DNA of 64,000 nucleotides from Neodiprion pinetum (GCF_021155775.2 NC_060234.1:38189026-38253025), one strand, 5' to 3'; shown: positions 51,591 through 63,604, counted from the stretch's first letter. Numbers and translations: made by a program. Notes: generated by a model from the sequence alone, not told the origin.

Positions 51591-53545
51591 GCGTGAAATA
51601 TAATGTTCGTTAGAGTGAGCTAATTAGGTTCGGTTAATTAGATTACGAGGAAAACCGAAAATTTGTTGGGTTCAATTTTTTATACTCAGCTTTCCCAGAT
51701 CACCGAAACTTGCGGTCGATTTTCCGCAAAGTGGGCTAAACACACACTCGACGTAAAATGACGGTTGGTCAATGAATAAACAAAAAACAAAAAACTAAAT
51801 GCAATAATTCGAAGTCGGCGCAAATACGCGAACGACAATTTGAATCTGCAGAAGCTTAGGGAAAATTATTTGGGGCCATAAATTTAATGCTATTTTGCGA
51901 CGAGAGATGCCGGCAAGCTTGCGTAACTTCGTAAGAGAAACGCCGGTTTTTATCACCGCTGTAAACGCGACAAAGACCTTCGAAATGCCCGGAGAGCCTC
52001 TCTGGAAGGCACTTAGCCGGAATAATTATTGTAATTAATTTAAGTCGTCTACAATTTGTGCGATATATGTTCTCGTTGTACAATTTAACGGGCGATGCAT
52101 ATTGCTTGTACCAATTCATTCGTGCAGCTAGATCGAGTAATTAGTCGACGCAACAAGCGCGAAGCTCGGATCCCGCGGCACAGATAACAAATTTTTATTC
52201 TTACACGCCTTTTTTTCGTTCCCTCGTATTCGCGATTTCTTCGTCACGCGGGAAACAGCGAAAGAGTTCGGAATTTCGAGGCTCGGCGCGTTTGCGGTTT
52301 TGCAGTTTGTCGACGGCCGCGAATCGCGGGGAAAACAGCGGGAAGCCCGAGGCGAGCAATCCTTGCCCCGCAGGGTAATTCCATGTTCCGAGCTTTCGTA
52401 GGCGGCGCTGGGCGGTCCGCAACCCCGGATGATACACGTCAGAACCCGCGTCCCGTTTGGCTTCGCATCACTGCGGAAAACCCTGTATTTTACTCCTACA
52501 CGTGATGCCTGAGTCTTCCTTTCCGCGGCAAGTTAGATAAAGCGGAAGACTCGAAACCGGAGAAGCGACCCAAAAAATTATGCTGGCTCGTTGCTCAGGG
52601 TATCGTTCCGCTGGATTGTTGTTCTTTATTTTTTGTTTATGTTTTGTTTTTTTTTTTTTTGTTCTCGTGGTATCTGATATTCATTTCCGTTACCAGTCCA
52701 GGTACGAATTTTCTACAATATTCACTGTACGCTCGTACACGTGTAATAGGTATAGAGTCAGAAAGCGAAATTAGGAGAAGCGCTTTCATCCGACGTGAAT
52801 TATTTGAATTTGGCACCGAATTAGAAACGCAAGTACTGTAACAAAGAGGATTAGTTTAAATTATTTTGTGGTCGACTTTGAATGGCATAGTCTTCGCAGA
52901 TATTAGAATTATTTATTTCCGAATTAGATTCTGTGATTTATGAATTAAAGGTTTGCTCTAAGATTCGATAAATTCAGTAGGTCCGTTTTTTCATAGTTTT
53001 ATCAAATTCCAACATGATTTTAATTTATAACGAGCATGGTGTGGTTTTGTCGCGAATAATTCTAGGTTCCCCGAAGACTACTCGTCCCGATAGAACGTGT
53101 ACCAAATTTCATAAAAATCACGTGCGAATAAGCGTTGAAAATGTAATTCCGAGTAAAACGAGTGCAGCGCTCAATTATGAGCTCCGCTGCAAATTCCAAA
53201 TCCAGCCGTACAAACAGTCGTTGATTATTTCATACATACCTTCCTGTATGAGCATCGGTCACTCAAAATCGACTTGAAAGTCAAGGGTGGCCGACCCCCT
53301 TAATACAGATATTATAATACGTATAATAATTTACCGATCGATCCAGAATGAAATGTCAGGTGTGTTTTATCGGCGTTTACGGCAATTGTGTCGGAGCGTT
53401 GTTGGGTAGGTCGTTAAAAGTAGGTAGGGGAAAAAAAAAAATAAAATAAAAAACGAGCTGCGCGTTATATTTCAAGAGCCCTCACATTTTCTATTACGAC
53501 GAGCGTTATTGGTGATTGAAGCATTTTTGATGCGGGGTATACGAC

Positions 53546-53566
53546 GGGGGGGGGCGGGGGCGGGGG
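53546..53566 (+). repeat. G-run cluster, G-quadruplex candidate
   Basis: Runs of nine, five and five G are separated by single C bases. The nine-base run can supply two tracts, so four G3+ tracts with one-base loops are available, which is a very compact quadruplex layout. Confidence 0.85.
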
Positions 53567-54579
53567 AGTCGCGGATGCCGCGACGTGCAGAAATATCTCA
53601 TATCCACTCATTTTTCAACATCCTTATGCCGCTACGGCAGTGAAGAGATGGATATATTTCCCCGGAAGAAATAACCCGGGAGGCTCTAGTCCGCAGCTGC
53701 TTCCAGCGTTTACTCCTAATCCTCTATTTTATCCGGGAGAAGAGGTATAAGGTATATATCCTTTACAGAGACGTGTGTGTACGTGCAGCTCGCTGTCCCC
53801 GTGAAGCCGAGATTGCTGTACGAATTTTCTCAAGAAATATATGTATATATATATATGTATGCGTACCTACGTATGGAAAAGTTTACCCAACTTAATCCCG
53901 ATGCGAATCCTGATAAAGGATTTGCAAACGTCATCCTCTACCAGGTGCAATTCCGGTAAAATCCCTGTAATCTTCTACGAACAAATCGAAGGCAAGAAAT
54001 TGAATTTAAAATAAAGAAAAGAGAGATCATTCAAGACGAGATAGGAAAAATGCGGTCCACCAAAACGTGCAGATATAATAACTCAGAGAATTTGACGCAC
54101 GAGAGGAAGAGAGAGATAAAAAATAAGAGACGAAGAAGAAGATCTTTGCGCAACTCTGACATGTCCTCGGGAATACCGCATGTGGTAACAAATCTCGGTA
54201 AGATTTGTTCGAGGTAAGGCGGGGGATATGGATTTAATTTAAAAGTGAAAATGGGATGCCCAAGGATCGGATTTACTGCGGCATCCGGTCCAATTTATAA
54301 CTAACTACCTTCTAGAAAAGGCGATATGTAGGTGTAAGAAAGAGCGCCGGTTATTTTACGGGAAATTTCACCCTGCGGAACGAAAGGCACGACTGCAGCC
54401 TGACGCTTCCATGATTCAGTATCGGCATCGGCGATCAGTCTTTAACCAGCACAGCCTGCCGAATCATTCCCTCTTCCTCGGTCCAATTGCAGATTCGAAC
54501 TTGAGCAAGATTTTACACTCCCAAGGGCTGCTGCTGCTGCTCTTACCTGCGAAGACACTGAAACTTTGCCACACATTGA

Positions 54580-54605
54580 CGTTTACTGCAGCTGCAGGTG
54601 TTGAT
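54580..54605. promoter_or_regulatory. Overlapping E-boxes in a 12-base palindrome
   Basis: CTGCAGCTGCAG (54586-54597) is a perfect palindrome containing the E-box CAGCTG and running straight into CAGGTG. A further CAGCTG lies about 100 bases downstream. These are bHLH-type cores. A CTG trinucleotide run lies upstream at about 54529-54542. Confidence 0.2.
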
Positions 54606-56121
54606 GCACTAAAAACCTCACGTAAGTACCTACCGAAGGTTTATATTTAATTAAGCTTTCGTGCCCCGTGGATTAGTCGAGAGTTGACTCTGCAGCTGTT
54701 AACCGATACCGAGAAACGGGATAAAATTAAACACTACCAATTAACCGACGATACTAATTGGACGGGAGGGAGAATTGTCGAATATTTTTCAATAATAAGC
54801 CATGCGTTTTTTCACGGATTGTTCGTGCAACGTATTCCACGCACATGCTGCGATATCGCAGTCATGATTTGTGTTTTACATCCCATCGAACCGCAACGTT
54901 TGAGTAATTGTTATTCACGACCGTCATTGGATTGCCTGAAATACTGCGTGTTTTTTTCTCTCTTCGCACATTTTGATTTAATACAGATGAAAAGAAAAAA
55001 AAATATACATTGATGTCCGATATACGGTTATTCACTCTGCAATTATCAGAATCAACGGGGTTTTGGCTGGGATTCTCGAAAAAAAGTTTCTCACGAAGTA
55101 TAGTTGACCGACCAATTTACTGGAATTTAAAATATCATCGACATTTGGTACCGGTGAAATATTATTATCTTTCAAATTTCGCAAAATAAATAATAACTCC
55201 GCTTCAGTGTTTGACAGAGTTTGACTGGAACTGGTAGGTGAAAAGACGTTATTTCTGTTCGGTGTTTCGTTGACATTCCATCCCGTTCCAACGAATACAC
55301 ATTTTGCATTGATCTGTCATTCCGAGTCGAATTACGACGAAACCTTTCAACGTAATCGAAACTCGTAATTTCCATGAAGTACATTTCGTGGATCTGGGCG
55401 TTCGTTACACCTCTGCAGGTAGAATATGTATCAACATGGCGGACGAGGCGGACACTCATTCGCCGAAGTAATTAGCCAGATAAGCTATGAGAGAAGGGAG
55501 ACTGCACGTCGCGGCGCAGGCGAAGGTTTGTCATGACGAAACCTGAACCTAGAAGCTAACAATAAGTTTGCAACTTAAACCATCCCCACTCTACTTCTCG
55601 ACGATAAACCAGAGATAACCGAGACACGATACGCGACATTTTTTTCCAAGCTCTCACTCGTCGTTTACTTTGAACATCGTACTTCACAGGCGAATGAATG
55701 CGCGGATGAATTAGCACAACTCTACTCTAGAAACGTTGGTACAGCAGTGTTCATCGATGCTTTGGGCCTCCGGCTAGTTTACTTTTGGTACGAAAAAAGA
55801 GTCCGTTCACTTTCACGCCTGGGTGATGATTGAAAAGGGACCAGAAATTTGTATGCCTAAGTTACTCATCCACCGAGTCGGTACGATAATGAGGGATATT
55901 TTCCTGAAACGATAGCCGAGAGAAGTGCCGAATGAAAAGAGCAAAACGAAGGGTCAGGAATTTCGAAGTGCCGAAGTGTCTGACAGAGCATTGCCATCTC
56001 GATCAGATAAGCGTTGAGAAAACAATGGAGCTTGCGAGACAAGACATTTTTTACGACTATTCTGGGTTGTGATAATAAACGAATAGACGAGTGGGTGGTG
56101 TATTTAGTCTTAAACATGTCA

Positions 56122-56146
56122 TTACGTGCTTTTGGGAAGCACGTAA
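56122..56146. repeat. Perfect 10-base hairpin
   Basis: TTACGTGCTT (56122-56131) and AAGCACGTAA (56137-56146) are exact reverse complements around a five-base loop TTGGG. No known small-RNA precursor is recognised. Confidence 0.7.
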
Positions 56147-57779
56147 AGTCAAATTTACTTTTCGGGACTTTGAGCTTTCGATCGAGCTTCCGCAATTCCT
56201 CTTACTCGCTACTCTAAGGGCATTAGTATCGGGGGTCACGTGCCCAAAAATGGCTTTCTCCGAAGCGGTCCTGCAAGCTTGTTGAAAGTCGCTCGATATC
56301 CGAGCCGTCAAATTATCAAGAACCCGGCGGTACTTCGACGAGGTTGGTAGTCACGTGCATAAGTAAGCCCACCTACGCGCAGTTGCCGTGCTACACAAAC
56401 TCGAAAGCTCTGAGGCACGACTGAGTCTGTTTATCAGTCTGCGGGCAAGATGATTGAGAGCTTTGTAATTTATGCCTGTCGGCACACTCGTTGTCATGTT
56501 TTTCATCGACGTGATCAGTTCACTTCTCCGCGGACACTGCGATTCCGCTATACTCGTATATTACTGTGGTTACAGTGTAAATACGCGTGATTTGTGTTAC
56601 CGAGACATTTGCTGTACAGCTTTGCACTGGATTTATACTGAGATATAATACAAGAAAATCAATTCATGAGCTTGTTTTGTGGAAAATTTTTAGAGCTGAC
56701 ATGGGATTTCGTTGCGAATGTCAAAACCGATCGAAGAATTAATTCTTTTGAGATCGCAAAGAATTATAACTGAATGAGATATAAATTTATTTACGAAACA
56801 TCGATATTGATCTGGCGAACTTAATCCAATAATACTTGTTTCATGGCATTATCAAAATAACGAAGCGGTCTCCGGTTAAAGATTTACATACATGATTTTC
56901 AAAATCTTAAGCGTCGTTGATTGGCCATCGCAATGAAACGATATGATTATGTTAAACATCGCATTGTCCTTTGTCGATGTTTGGTTTTGCATTTAATTCG
57001 TGTAACATGAATGACTTTTTAAAAATAATTTCTTTCATTAGCTAAAATATTGTGTAAAATCATTTCGCAAACTTCACATAATGATTCCACTTTGTAGATT
57101 TGATTTTGCAATCGCAACCAAACTTTTTCCCACAGACAAACTGAAAAGTATTTTCATTTACGTTGGAAACATTTCTATTAATTTTCGTGGTTGCATTGGT
57201 ACGATTTTTTTGTCACTTGTACCGACTTATACTGACCCCAAAATTAACTTACGGTAACATAATGTTGATTCTCAAAATTGAATCTTTTTTCGGAGTGTAT
57301 AATAATATCGTCTCCACGTACGACTCGCAGGGCTATTTTTTTTTCATTTCGTAACCACGTTATTTCAATTAAATCTAAGTGCGTGTGTACGGATGGGCCG
57401 GGCACGAGGTATTCCATCGCAGTTCGATTCACCCCTGCAGACTTAAATAAACCTACAGTCTTTGATTTTTATTCAAATTTTAGCACCCTTACATCCCCTT
57501 TATCTTAATTTTCCGAATTTCTCCCCTATTACGCAAGTAAACAATAAGAGTCGCAGCTGATTGGTAAGTTTAAAAAAACATTCGCTTCTATATTCACCAT
57601 ATTTTATTCTTTAATAAAAATTCTTAAAAAATCTATCGACACGCATATCATGCATAAAAATAACTCTCGACGTGCTGTAAAAATACCAGCGCTGTATTTC
57701 AATTCGACGTAACCAAAAATACCTAAAGGAAAAAAACAAACGCGTACTATCTCAAGCGAAAATAAAAAGTTGCATCTCA

Positions 57780-58120
57780 CGGGCCTCCGCTTTTATCAGC
57801 ACTCGACGCGTGCTTGAAACACATCGAGAGGATCGAGAGTCAGACGTCGCGGCGTGGCGTCCGTGTTGGGGGGGGAGGCCGAGTATCGGACAGCCGTTGT
57901 TGCTCTCGGCATCGGCGTGCGTCGATTGTGGCGCCCCGAGCGGCGGCGTGACAAAGCTCGATTCGTGCCGTTGCGCATCGCGTTCGGCGCTGTCCGCCAT
58001 TGTGCCGTCCACACAGTTCGTCACCCGAATCACCGCGCCGTGCGTCCCTGGCAATATCGCCGTATTATCGCGTTTAAACTGTCCCGAAAAGCCGACAAAA
58101 TAAGTAAAATATCTGTAATA
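57780..58120 (+). promoter_or_regulatory. CpG-rich 5' leader and probable promoter-proximal region of the STAR-family gene
   Basis: Composition shifts from AT-rich DNA with A and T runs (before about 57770) to GC- and CpG-rich DNA that continues into the coding exon. This is what a transcription start region and 5' untranslated leader often look like in insects. It includes a run of eight G near 57870. I see no clear TATA box and could not settle an initiator, so the start site is not placed. Part of this stretch could also be an untranslated exon joined to others further upstream. Confidence 0.45.
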
Positions 58121-58325
58121 ATGGCCGACAGATCGAGCAATGGTGAATATAAGTATCAGCGGGAGGACAGCAGCGAGAGCAAGCCGAGGATACCGCTCGA
58201 GAAGGAGCGCGAGGAGAAGGACCATCAGGCCGACAAGGCCGGGGAATACGTCAGGGAGCTGCTGCAGGAGAAGTTGGAGCTCGATGGATCCAAGTGGCCC
58301 AACGCCCATCGACTCATCGATCAAG
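58121..58325 (+). CDS. First coding exon of a STAR-family KH-domain RNA-binding protein (KHDRBS/Sam68/quaking-related type), partial
   Basis: This exon encodes 68 complete residues plus the first base of codon 69. Residues 1-35 are a hydrophilic, charged tail rich in Lys, Glu, Asp, Ser and Arg, probably disordered. Residues about 40-68, containing EYVRELLQEKLELD and then KWPNAHRLIDQ, match the pattern of the QUA1 dimerisation segment of STAR proteins (Tyr-x-x-Glu-Leu-x-x-Glu-Lys-x-x-Leu-Asp, then a Leu-Leu/Ile-Asp/Thr-x-Glu turn), best in the KHDRBS/Sam68 and insect quaking-related group. In that family QUA1 precedes the KH and QUA2 RNA-binding region, and the proteins act in nuclear splicing and mRNA regulation. 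The ATG has A at -3 and G at +4. The frame stays open upstream to another ATG at 57854, but that Arg-rich extension looks like translated leader. The exon ends CAAG|GTCAGT, so codon 69 starts with G, which would give the Glu expected after LIDQ. The KH exons are not in the window. The exact paralogue cannot be told from QUA1 alone. Confidence 0.82.
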
Positions 58326-58331
58326 GTCAGT
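58326..58331 (+). other. Splice donor of coding exon 1 (phase 1)
   Basis: The sequence CAAG|GTCAGT is close to the metazoan donor consensus MAG|GTRAGT. It falls exactly where similarity to the QUA1 segment stops. Reading on past it keeps a frame open to 58621, but the added residues have no STAR-like features, so splicing here is much more likely than read-through. Confidence 0.75.
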
Positions 58332-58767
58332 CTCGAAACACCCTCTGCGATTTTTACGAACCCTCGGACCTCGCGCCTGCCGGGCATTGTCGAATCGATG
58401 TTTTTCGCACGGTTGATACATCCGCCGCTGCCGCCATCTTGTCAGCCGAATGTATGCACGCCTATGTGTGTATGTACACAAATCCTGGCCTTATTCGCGT
58501 CACTGCGAGAATTCGTTCATTCGCCCTTTTTGTCCTGTTGTTTGAATCCTCGTCGAGGGTAAGGACGGACCCTGGCTTACCATCGGAGGGATACGTCCCA
58601 GGTCCGTTTCGTTCCCTTTAATTATTATTCGCATTTTTAATCCGCGAAGAAGTTTGATGTTAAAAATTTGCTTACAGTTTTTTCTGATCGTCGGTTGATT
58701 TCAGGAAAGTTAGTCACTTGACGAAACGTTTGTACAAAATTCATTCCGTATGTTTTTATTGGATAGA

Positions 58768-58801
58768 ATAAACTCTCCGGGGTTTCGTTAGGAGAGTTTA
58801 T
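58768..58801. repeat. Perfect 11-base hairpin in the intron
   Basis: ATAAACTCTCC (58768-58778) pairs with GGAGAGTTTAT (58791-58801) around a 12-base loop. It lies about 440 bases after the splice donor. Too short for a typical microRNA precursor. Confidence 0.7.
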
Positions 58802-59374
58802 GAAATTATACGGTTTAATTTGTAATCATTGGGGGGTCGATCAATTTCACTCCCTCCTGAAAGTACGACCAAATAATAAAGGATTTGACTGGAAATGCGT
58901 CGCGTTGCGTTAAATTTATTGATTTAAACCTCGTGGCGAAGTAATTCATCGACGGACAGACTCCATTTAGTGATATAATACGAAAACGTCGTCTCTGAAG
59001 TTGTGCTTTCATCCATGAACAAAAATCTTTCCATCTCTGAAAAATTCGTGCACATTGTGCGTAAAACTTACAGAGATTTATTTATCTTTACTACAAAAAG
59101 AATTAATTGCTGTTCCAAATTCTACGATACAAACAATTTTACGTGCTTGCAGGCGCAGTATAAAATATTCAAGAATATATTCTTGTAGCCTCATATATTA
59201 TAACAGACCTGTTTGTCTATTTCCACGATGCCATCGAGTCAATGAAGTAGTTCAATGATTCAGAGAGTAGATTAATTAATTATCAACGCAGTATAGTCGT
59301 AAGTAGAAAATTAATGTTTCTCAGCGATACCATGAAATTGAAAAAACCCCGGAGGCCCTTCGTATAATGTTTAC

Positions 59375-59480
59375 TTATTTATTTATTTATTTATTAAATT
59401 TACACACGGGCGAGGCCGACATACAGGTAGAAAAGTACATATCTACCAGCAGACTAGGTAGTTGAAAGAGTCGGAGAAAG
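59375..59480 (-). mobile_element. Possible 3' end of a retroposon with tetranucleotide tail
   Basis: A TTTA/TTAT tetranucleotide run (59375-59395) directly adjoins a more complex sequence containing CACGGGCGAGGCCGACAT. Read on the minus strand this is unique sequence followed by an (AAAT)n-like tail, as seen at the 3' ends of some non-LTR retroelements. No reverse transcriptase frame remains, and the left boundary is unclear. Confidence 0.25.
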
Positions 59481-60936
59481 AAATATAGAAAAAATAATAA
59501 TAATAATGTTAAATACATCCGTGTCGTTGTCGGGTGTATTTAATTTCCAATTTCGGAGCTAGCTGCTTAATGATCCAAAAATCGTCACGACCCGTATTAT
59601 AATACACGGTAATTACATTCACGTAATCGGTAAACGTGACAATTACAGTTACGTGTTATTCTCACAGTTTTTGGCTATTTTGCAAACTGTGCAATGAATT
59701 TCAGACAACCCTGAGGGTGCGAACTAATGATTTTCCTAAACATGCATCGTTAAAGTAACGTTTCTAACTTCAACCTCATGAAAATAAAGTTGCATTAGGG
59801 TTAAAAATATGCAAATATGCGACTTTGCTCCATACGTTTTTCTTTTTTACACATCTACCCAAAGTTTTATCGTTATCGTTATTATATTAGGTATCTTTTT
59901 TCTACCACGATTTTTTCCCATTGAATTCGGTTCAATTTCTACGCCCTACGCGTATACATGTATATACGTATTATGTACAGGGCCAATGTTTTAGTCATGA
60001 GTTTGTTTCGCCGAGCACGCAAACGACGAGAAGGAGGAGGAGAGGCGCAACTTCTTCGTGTGATTAAACATTTTTCTTCTCTCTCTTTTGCCATACTTTA
60101 TAGCTAAGAAAATTTAGTCAAATTAATGCAGCCCGTAAAAAATGGGTGAGACAAAAAAATTTCAATTTCAAAATAGGCCCATCGAAATGCCGCGACTCGT
60201 ATACTTTTTACAGTAACACACTTCATGCACATACATACAGCTTATTATATAATATTATATCAAATCCATGTCTTGAATCCTAAAAATTTTTATTTCCATC
60301 GTTGCAAATAGGTATCGCGTAATAATGAATCAATGAAAAACAAATTTTTTTTTTTTTATTTGTATTCGTAAAATAACGTCAGGTTTGACAAAAACTTGGT
60401 AATTGCATCCGTAATCTAGTGATACATAGTAACGGGTAAATTTTTCTCTGCGAATTTCCGTATTTCCTTTCACCTTTGCAGTATAATTCTCTGACTTCCG
60501 CCCAATTCGCCAAAGTTCAAGAAGCACGCGAGAATTCAAGAGCCGCCGCTGTGCACACGCTGCCTTTTTTTTAAATATACGAAGCAAGCAAGTCATGGGA
60601 AAGCCTTATGCTTAGATATGAGTACATACGCAACACGTAACGTACGTGAATTGTGCTTATACGTCCGAATTATAACGCTGAATTAAGTGTATTTAAAAGG
60701 GCTTATACTGCACGAGGACGTCGAGACGAGGCCGGAGAATGACACTGTTTATATGGTAAATTCTGTCGTGTCTTCCTCCTCTTGCCTTCGTTTGCACGAG
60801 CAAGCAGAAGAATAAACTCTCTTCTTGCTACTTTTATTATTACACGTATGTATATATATAGTAACACATATACATAAATGTATATACGTATGTAAGGTGT
60901 ATGTGCATTACTTTTACATAACATTATCACGTACAT

Positions 60937-60953
60937 ACACACACACACACACA
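60937..60953. repeat. (AC)n microsatellite in the intron
   Basis: A pure AC run following a TA/GTA-rich stretch (about 60846-60900). It gives rise to the Cys-Val-rich minus-strand frames. Confidence 0.9.
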
Positions 60954-61399
60954 AACACGCATTATCCCGGCGACGGTTGTGTTATTCTCTGAAATTACGA
61001 AACTGAGAGATGAGATGTGGGTGACACGTATTTGTTTTTTCCCCCTTTCTCTTATATACTTATACGGATTAGACTGCGTGAAAAGCGAAAAAATAAAAAA
61101 AAATAAAAAATTGAAAAAAAGGAACAATATGTAACGGAAAAATGTGATATCCTTGCGAAAGAATATTCTTTATGTCACAATTTTGAACTCTGGCGGCGGA
61201 AATCCGTCCCGCGATGGAACGCCAGAAACAGTATCGTAATATCTTTGGGCTTTTCACTTGTTCGATATCATCCAATAATTGTATTTGTTTATATCTATTT
61301 TATATTTATTTTTTTTTCATCCTTTTCGCTCCAATCTAACTGCCCGCACGCAGTCGTGTCGTAAATTTCTATAGCTTCTTATTACCGTGGAGCCAACAG

Positions 61400-61447
61400 T
61401 CATCATCATCATCACCATCACCATCATCATCACCATTATCATCATCG
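61400..61447. repeat. (ATC)n-type trinucleotide tract in the intron
   Basis: About sixteen trinucleotide units of CAT/CAC/TAT, mostly CAT. It is one of the longest simple repeats in the window. Confidence 0.9.
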
Positions 61448-62751
61448 GTACCTGCAAAAAGTTTCCATTATAATCCGCGCGGCGCGGCGCAGCCTCGTTT
61501 AGGGGAGGCCGAACCCTTTGATAATTGTTACGAGAATTACTCTTCGCTAATGAAGGAAAACAATTGTTAATGTGTTAATTCTGAAAATACTACCCCACCA
61601 ACTGTAATAATTCTGGAAATGGCCGCCATAGGAAAATTCAACGGGCTTTTTTACGCCTGACGCTGGACGAGATACACTCTAAGTAACTGGGTTTTGTTAT
61701 TTTTATTTGTTTCGCTTGTTTTTACTTTCCCTTTTTTTTTTTTCATACAGACCCACACACACACCGGTTACTTTATATTTTCATTTCCAAAATTGGCGAC
61801 ATTGTATCGTTAACGCATTTCGTCTCAATTCTTTCCCAAAAGCTTACTTTGTAACTGGTCCAAGTAATAAAATACTGGAATAGATATTATATCATATATT
61901 ATGCATTTTTTTTCACTCTTCTACTTCGAGATTCGATACGTATCGAATTAATGCGTGATGTGACAGCAGGTTCAACATTTTACATTCCTTTATATGTATA
62001 CATATATGTCGATGCTTTTACGATGATCGAAGAGGAAATTATATATTATGATATCAATATTGAATGTGAAACAAAGTGGTGATTTTATGACCCAAATGAT
62101 TAGCGGAGTGAATTTCTGTCATTTGAATTTCCGGTAGGCTTTGGTGAATATGAATTTATCGGTAGTAAAACAAGTACCTCCTATCAATCAGAGTACATAT
62201 TTCAATTTGACAACGTTACTCACTTATTGTTGATACGGTCAATTTTACCCATCGATTAATGCTGCACGGGTTGCTAAGATCTCGCAGATTATAGTCAAGA
62301 TCACGGCCAGCTGATTTTGACTTTTTCGCATCCTCCTTGGAAGTATTTGAATTATTGATTAAAACACGGTTCACCGCGCTTTCGTCGTATATTAAATCGA
62401 CACATCGAATCGGACGGCTGCGGCATCCTGATAATAATAGTTATATATATATATATAAGCTTTAACGCAACGTGTAAATGTCACATTGAATCTGAGGATT
62501 TCACCGCAACCGAGTCCTCGCTGCCCAAAGCTTTTGCACGTAAGCTTGTATAAGCCCAGGTCTAATTGTCAATATGACAAGGGGTGGAGGGGGATGAACC
62601 CATGCGGTTTGCTTGCAAATACCACGGACGCAATCTAAGTTTCTTGGAGAAGATCTTGCGAATAATTAACCAACCGATTATTAGGTACACATGAGTTATG
62701 AAAATTCACATCATGTCTGTACTCTAGAAATGTGGTTGTATATATATGCAT

Positions 62752-63414
62752 ATGGGACTTTCCACGCCAACTCAGTAAACGGTTGACTATGACATTTTTT
62801 AATTTCACCAAGGATTTCTTCTACGTTAGTACGGCGCCTGAAAAGTTTTCAAAATTTTTTTCAAATTCTTTGAATCAGTCGTTTTAACCATGTGATGTTT
62901 TGAAAACTCGTGTCAAAAATACCCAAATTCATTTTTATGAAACAAGAGAAAAAAACATTTGGTTTCCGAAATGAAACATTTTCATCCAAGATTCAGAGTG
63001 AGTCCTCGTTTTTCTATATTATTTTTAAAATCCCTTTTCTATTTTATCAATAGTTTTTTTTTTTTTTTCTGTTTTCATACCTGTTGAAGATCCGTTATGA
63101 TACATACCGTATCTCCGATTTGATTACTAATTGTTTTTATTTGCTTCTCTGGTTGTAAAATACACTCACAATTTGTTTAAAATTTTTCAAATAGATTTTC
63201 AATAGGCATGATAATAAAAAAAATGATAAGGAAAATAAAAAAAATAGATAAAAAAATTAGTTCCCATTCTGAAATCTTGGGTGAAAATGTTTCATCATAG
63301 AGTAAAGACAAGTGATTCAAAAAATTTGAAGAAAATTCTTGGAAGCTCTTCAAGGGTCGTAAATTAAAAAATATCGTGATCGACCGTTTACTAAGTTGAC
63401 GTGGAAAGTCCCAT
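62752..63414. repeat. Fold-back (long inverted repeat) element inside the STAR-gene intron
   Basis: The termini are perfect 15-base inverted repeats: ATGGGACTTTCCACG at 62752-62766 and its reverse complement at 63400-63414. Homology continues inward with mismatches (AACT, AGTAAACGGT, ATTTTTTAATTT, TTCAAATT, TTTGAATCA and TCATCCAAGATT on the left all have counterparts on the right). Each arm covers roughly 250 bases around an A/T-rich centre with a long T run. No transposase frame is present, so a non-autonomous DNA transposon or foldback element is the likeliest class. Both flanks are TA-rich and I cannot fix a target-site duplication. Confidence 0.8.
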
Positions 63415-63584
63415 GTATATCTTATAAAGATTGCAGTGATAAATCAATTAGTAAAAAAACCTGTTTTTCATTCCAAATATTCGCACGTTGTGCGTTGGAT
63501 TTCCCGTACAATAGAAGAGAACCTGAGAACAAATGTTGGTACGACTGTTATTTGATTCGAGTATCGGAACGGGTTCTATGATTA

Positions 63585-63604
63585 TTTTTTTTTTTTTTTT
63601 TTTT
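63585..63604. repeat. Poly-T run (20)
   Basis: Twenty consecutive T, reading poly-A on the minus strand. It could be the tail of a minus-strand retroposed sequence, but the preceding minus-strand DNA shows no recognisable element. Confidence 0.9.

Larger units (their letters stand above)
51600..57770. other. Non-coding stretch upstream of the STAR-family gene
   Basis: No exon is recognisable. Landmarks are a T-rich tract near 52.65 kb, the G-run cluster at 53.55 kb, the E-box palindrome at 54.59 kb and the hairpin at 56.12 kb. Distal promoter elements or untranslated exons of the downstream gene could lie here but cannot be identified by eye. Confidence 0.5.

Noticed and set aside
53265..53302. 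Possible transposon end around AAGGGTGGCCGACCCCCTT
   Set aside because: It forms a small local hairpin, but I found no matching inverted copy within the preceding 400 bases.
57752..58387. 211-codon minus-strand frame with hydrophobic stretch
   Set aside because: It is the antisense of the STAR-family exon and its CpG-rich leader. The Leu-rich part is the reverse reading of Glu/Lys-rich codons.
57854..58621. 255-codon plus-strand frame taken as an intact single-exon gene
   Set aside because: The first 89 codons look like translated leader and the codons after 58325 lie beyond a good splice donor. Only the middle resembles a STAR protein.
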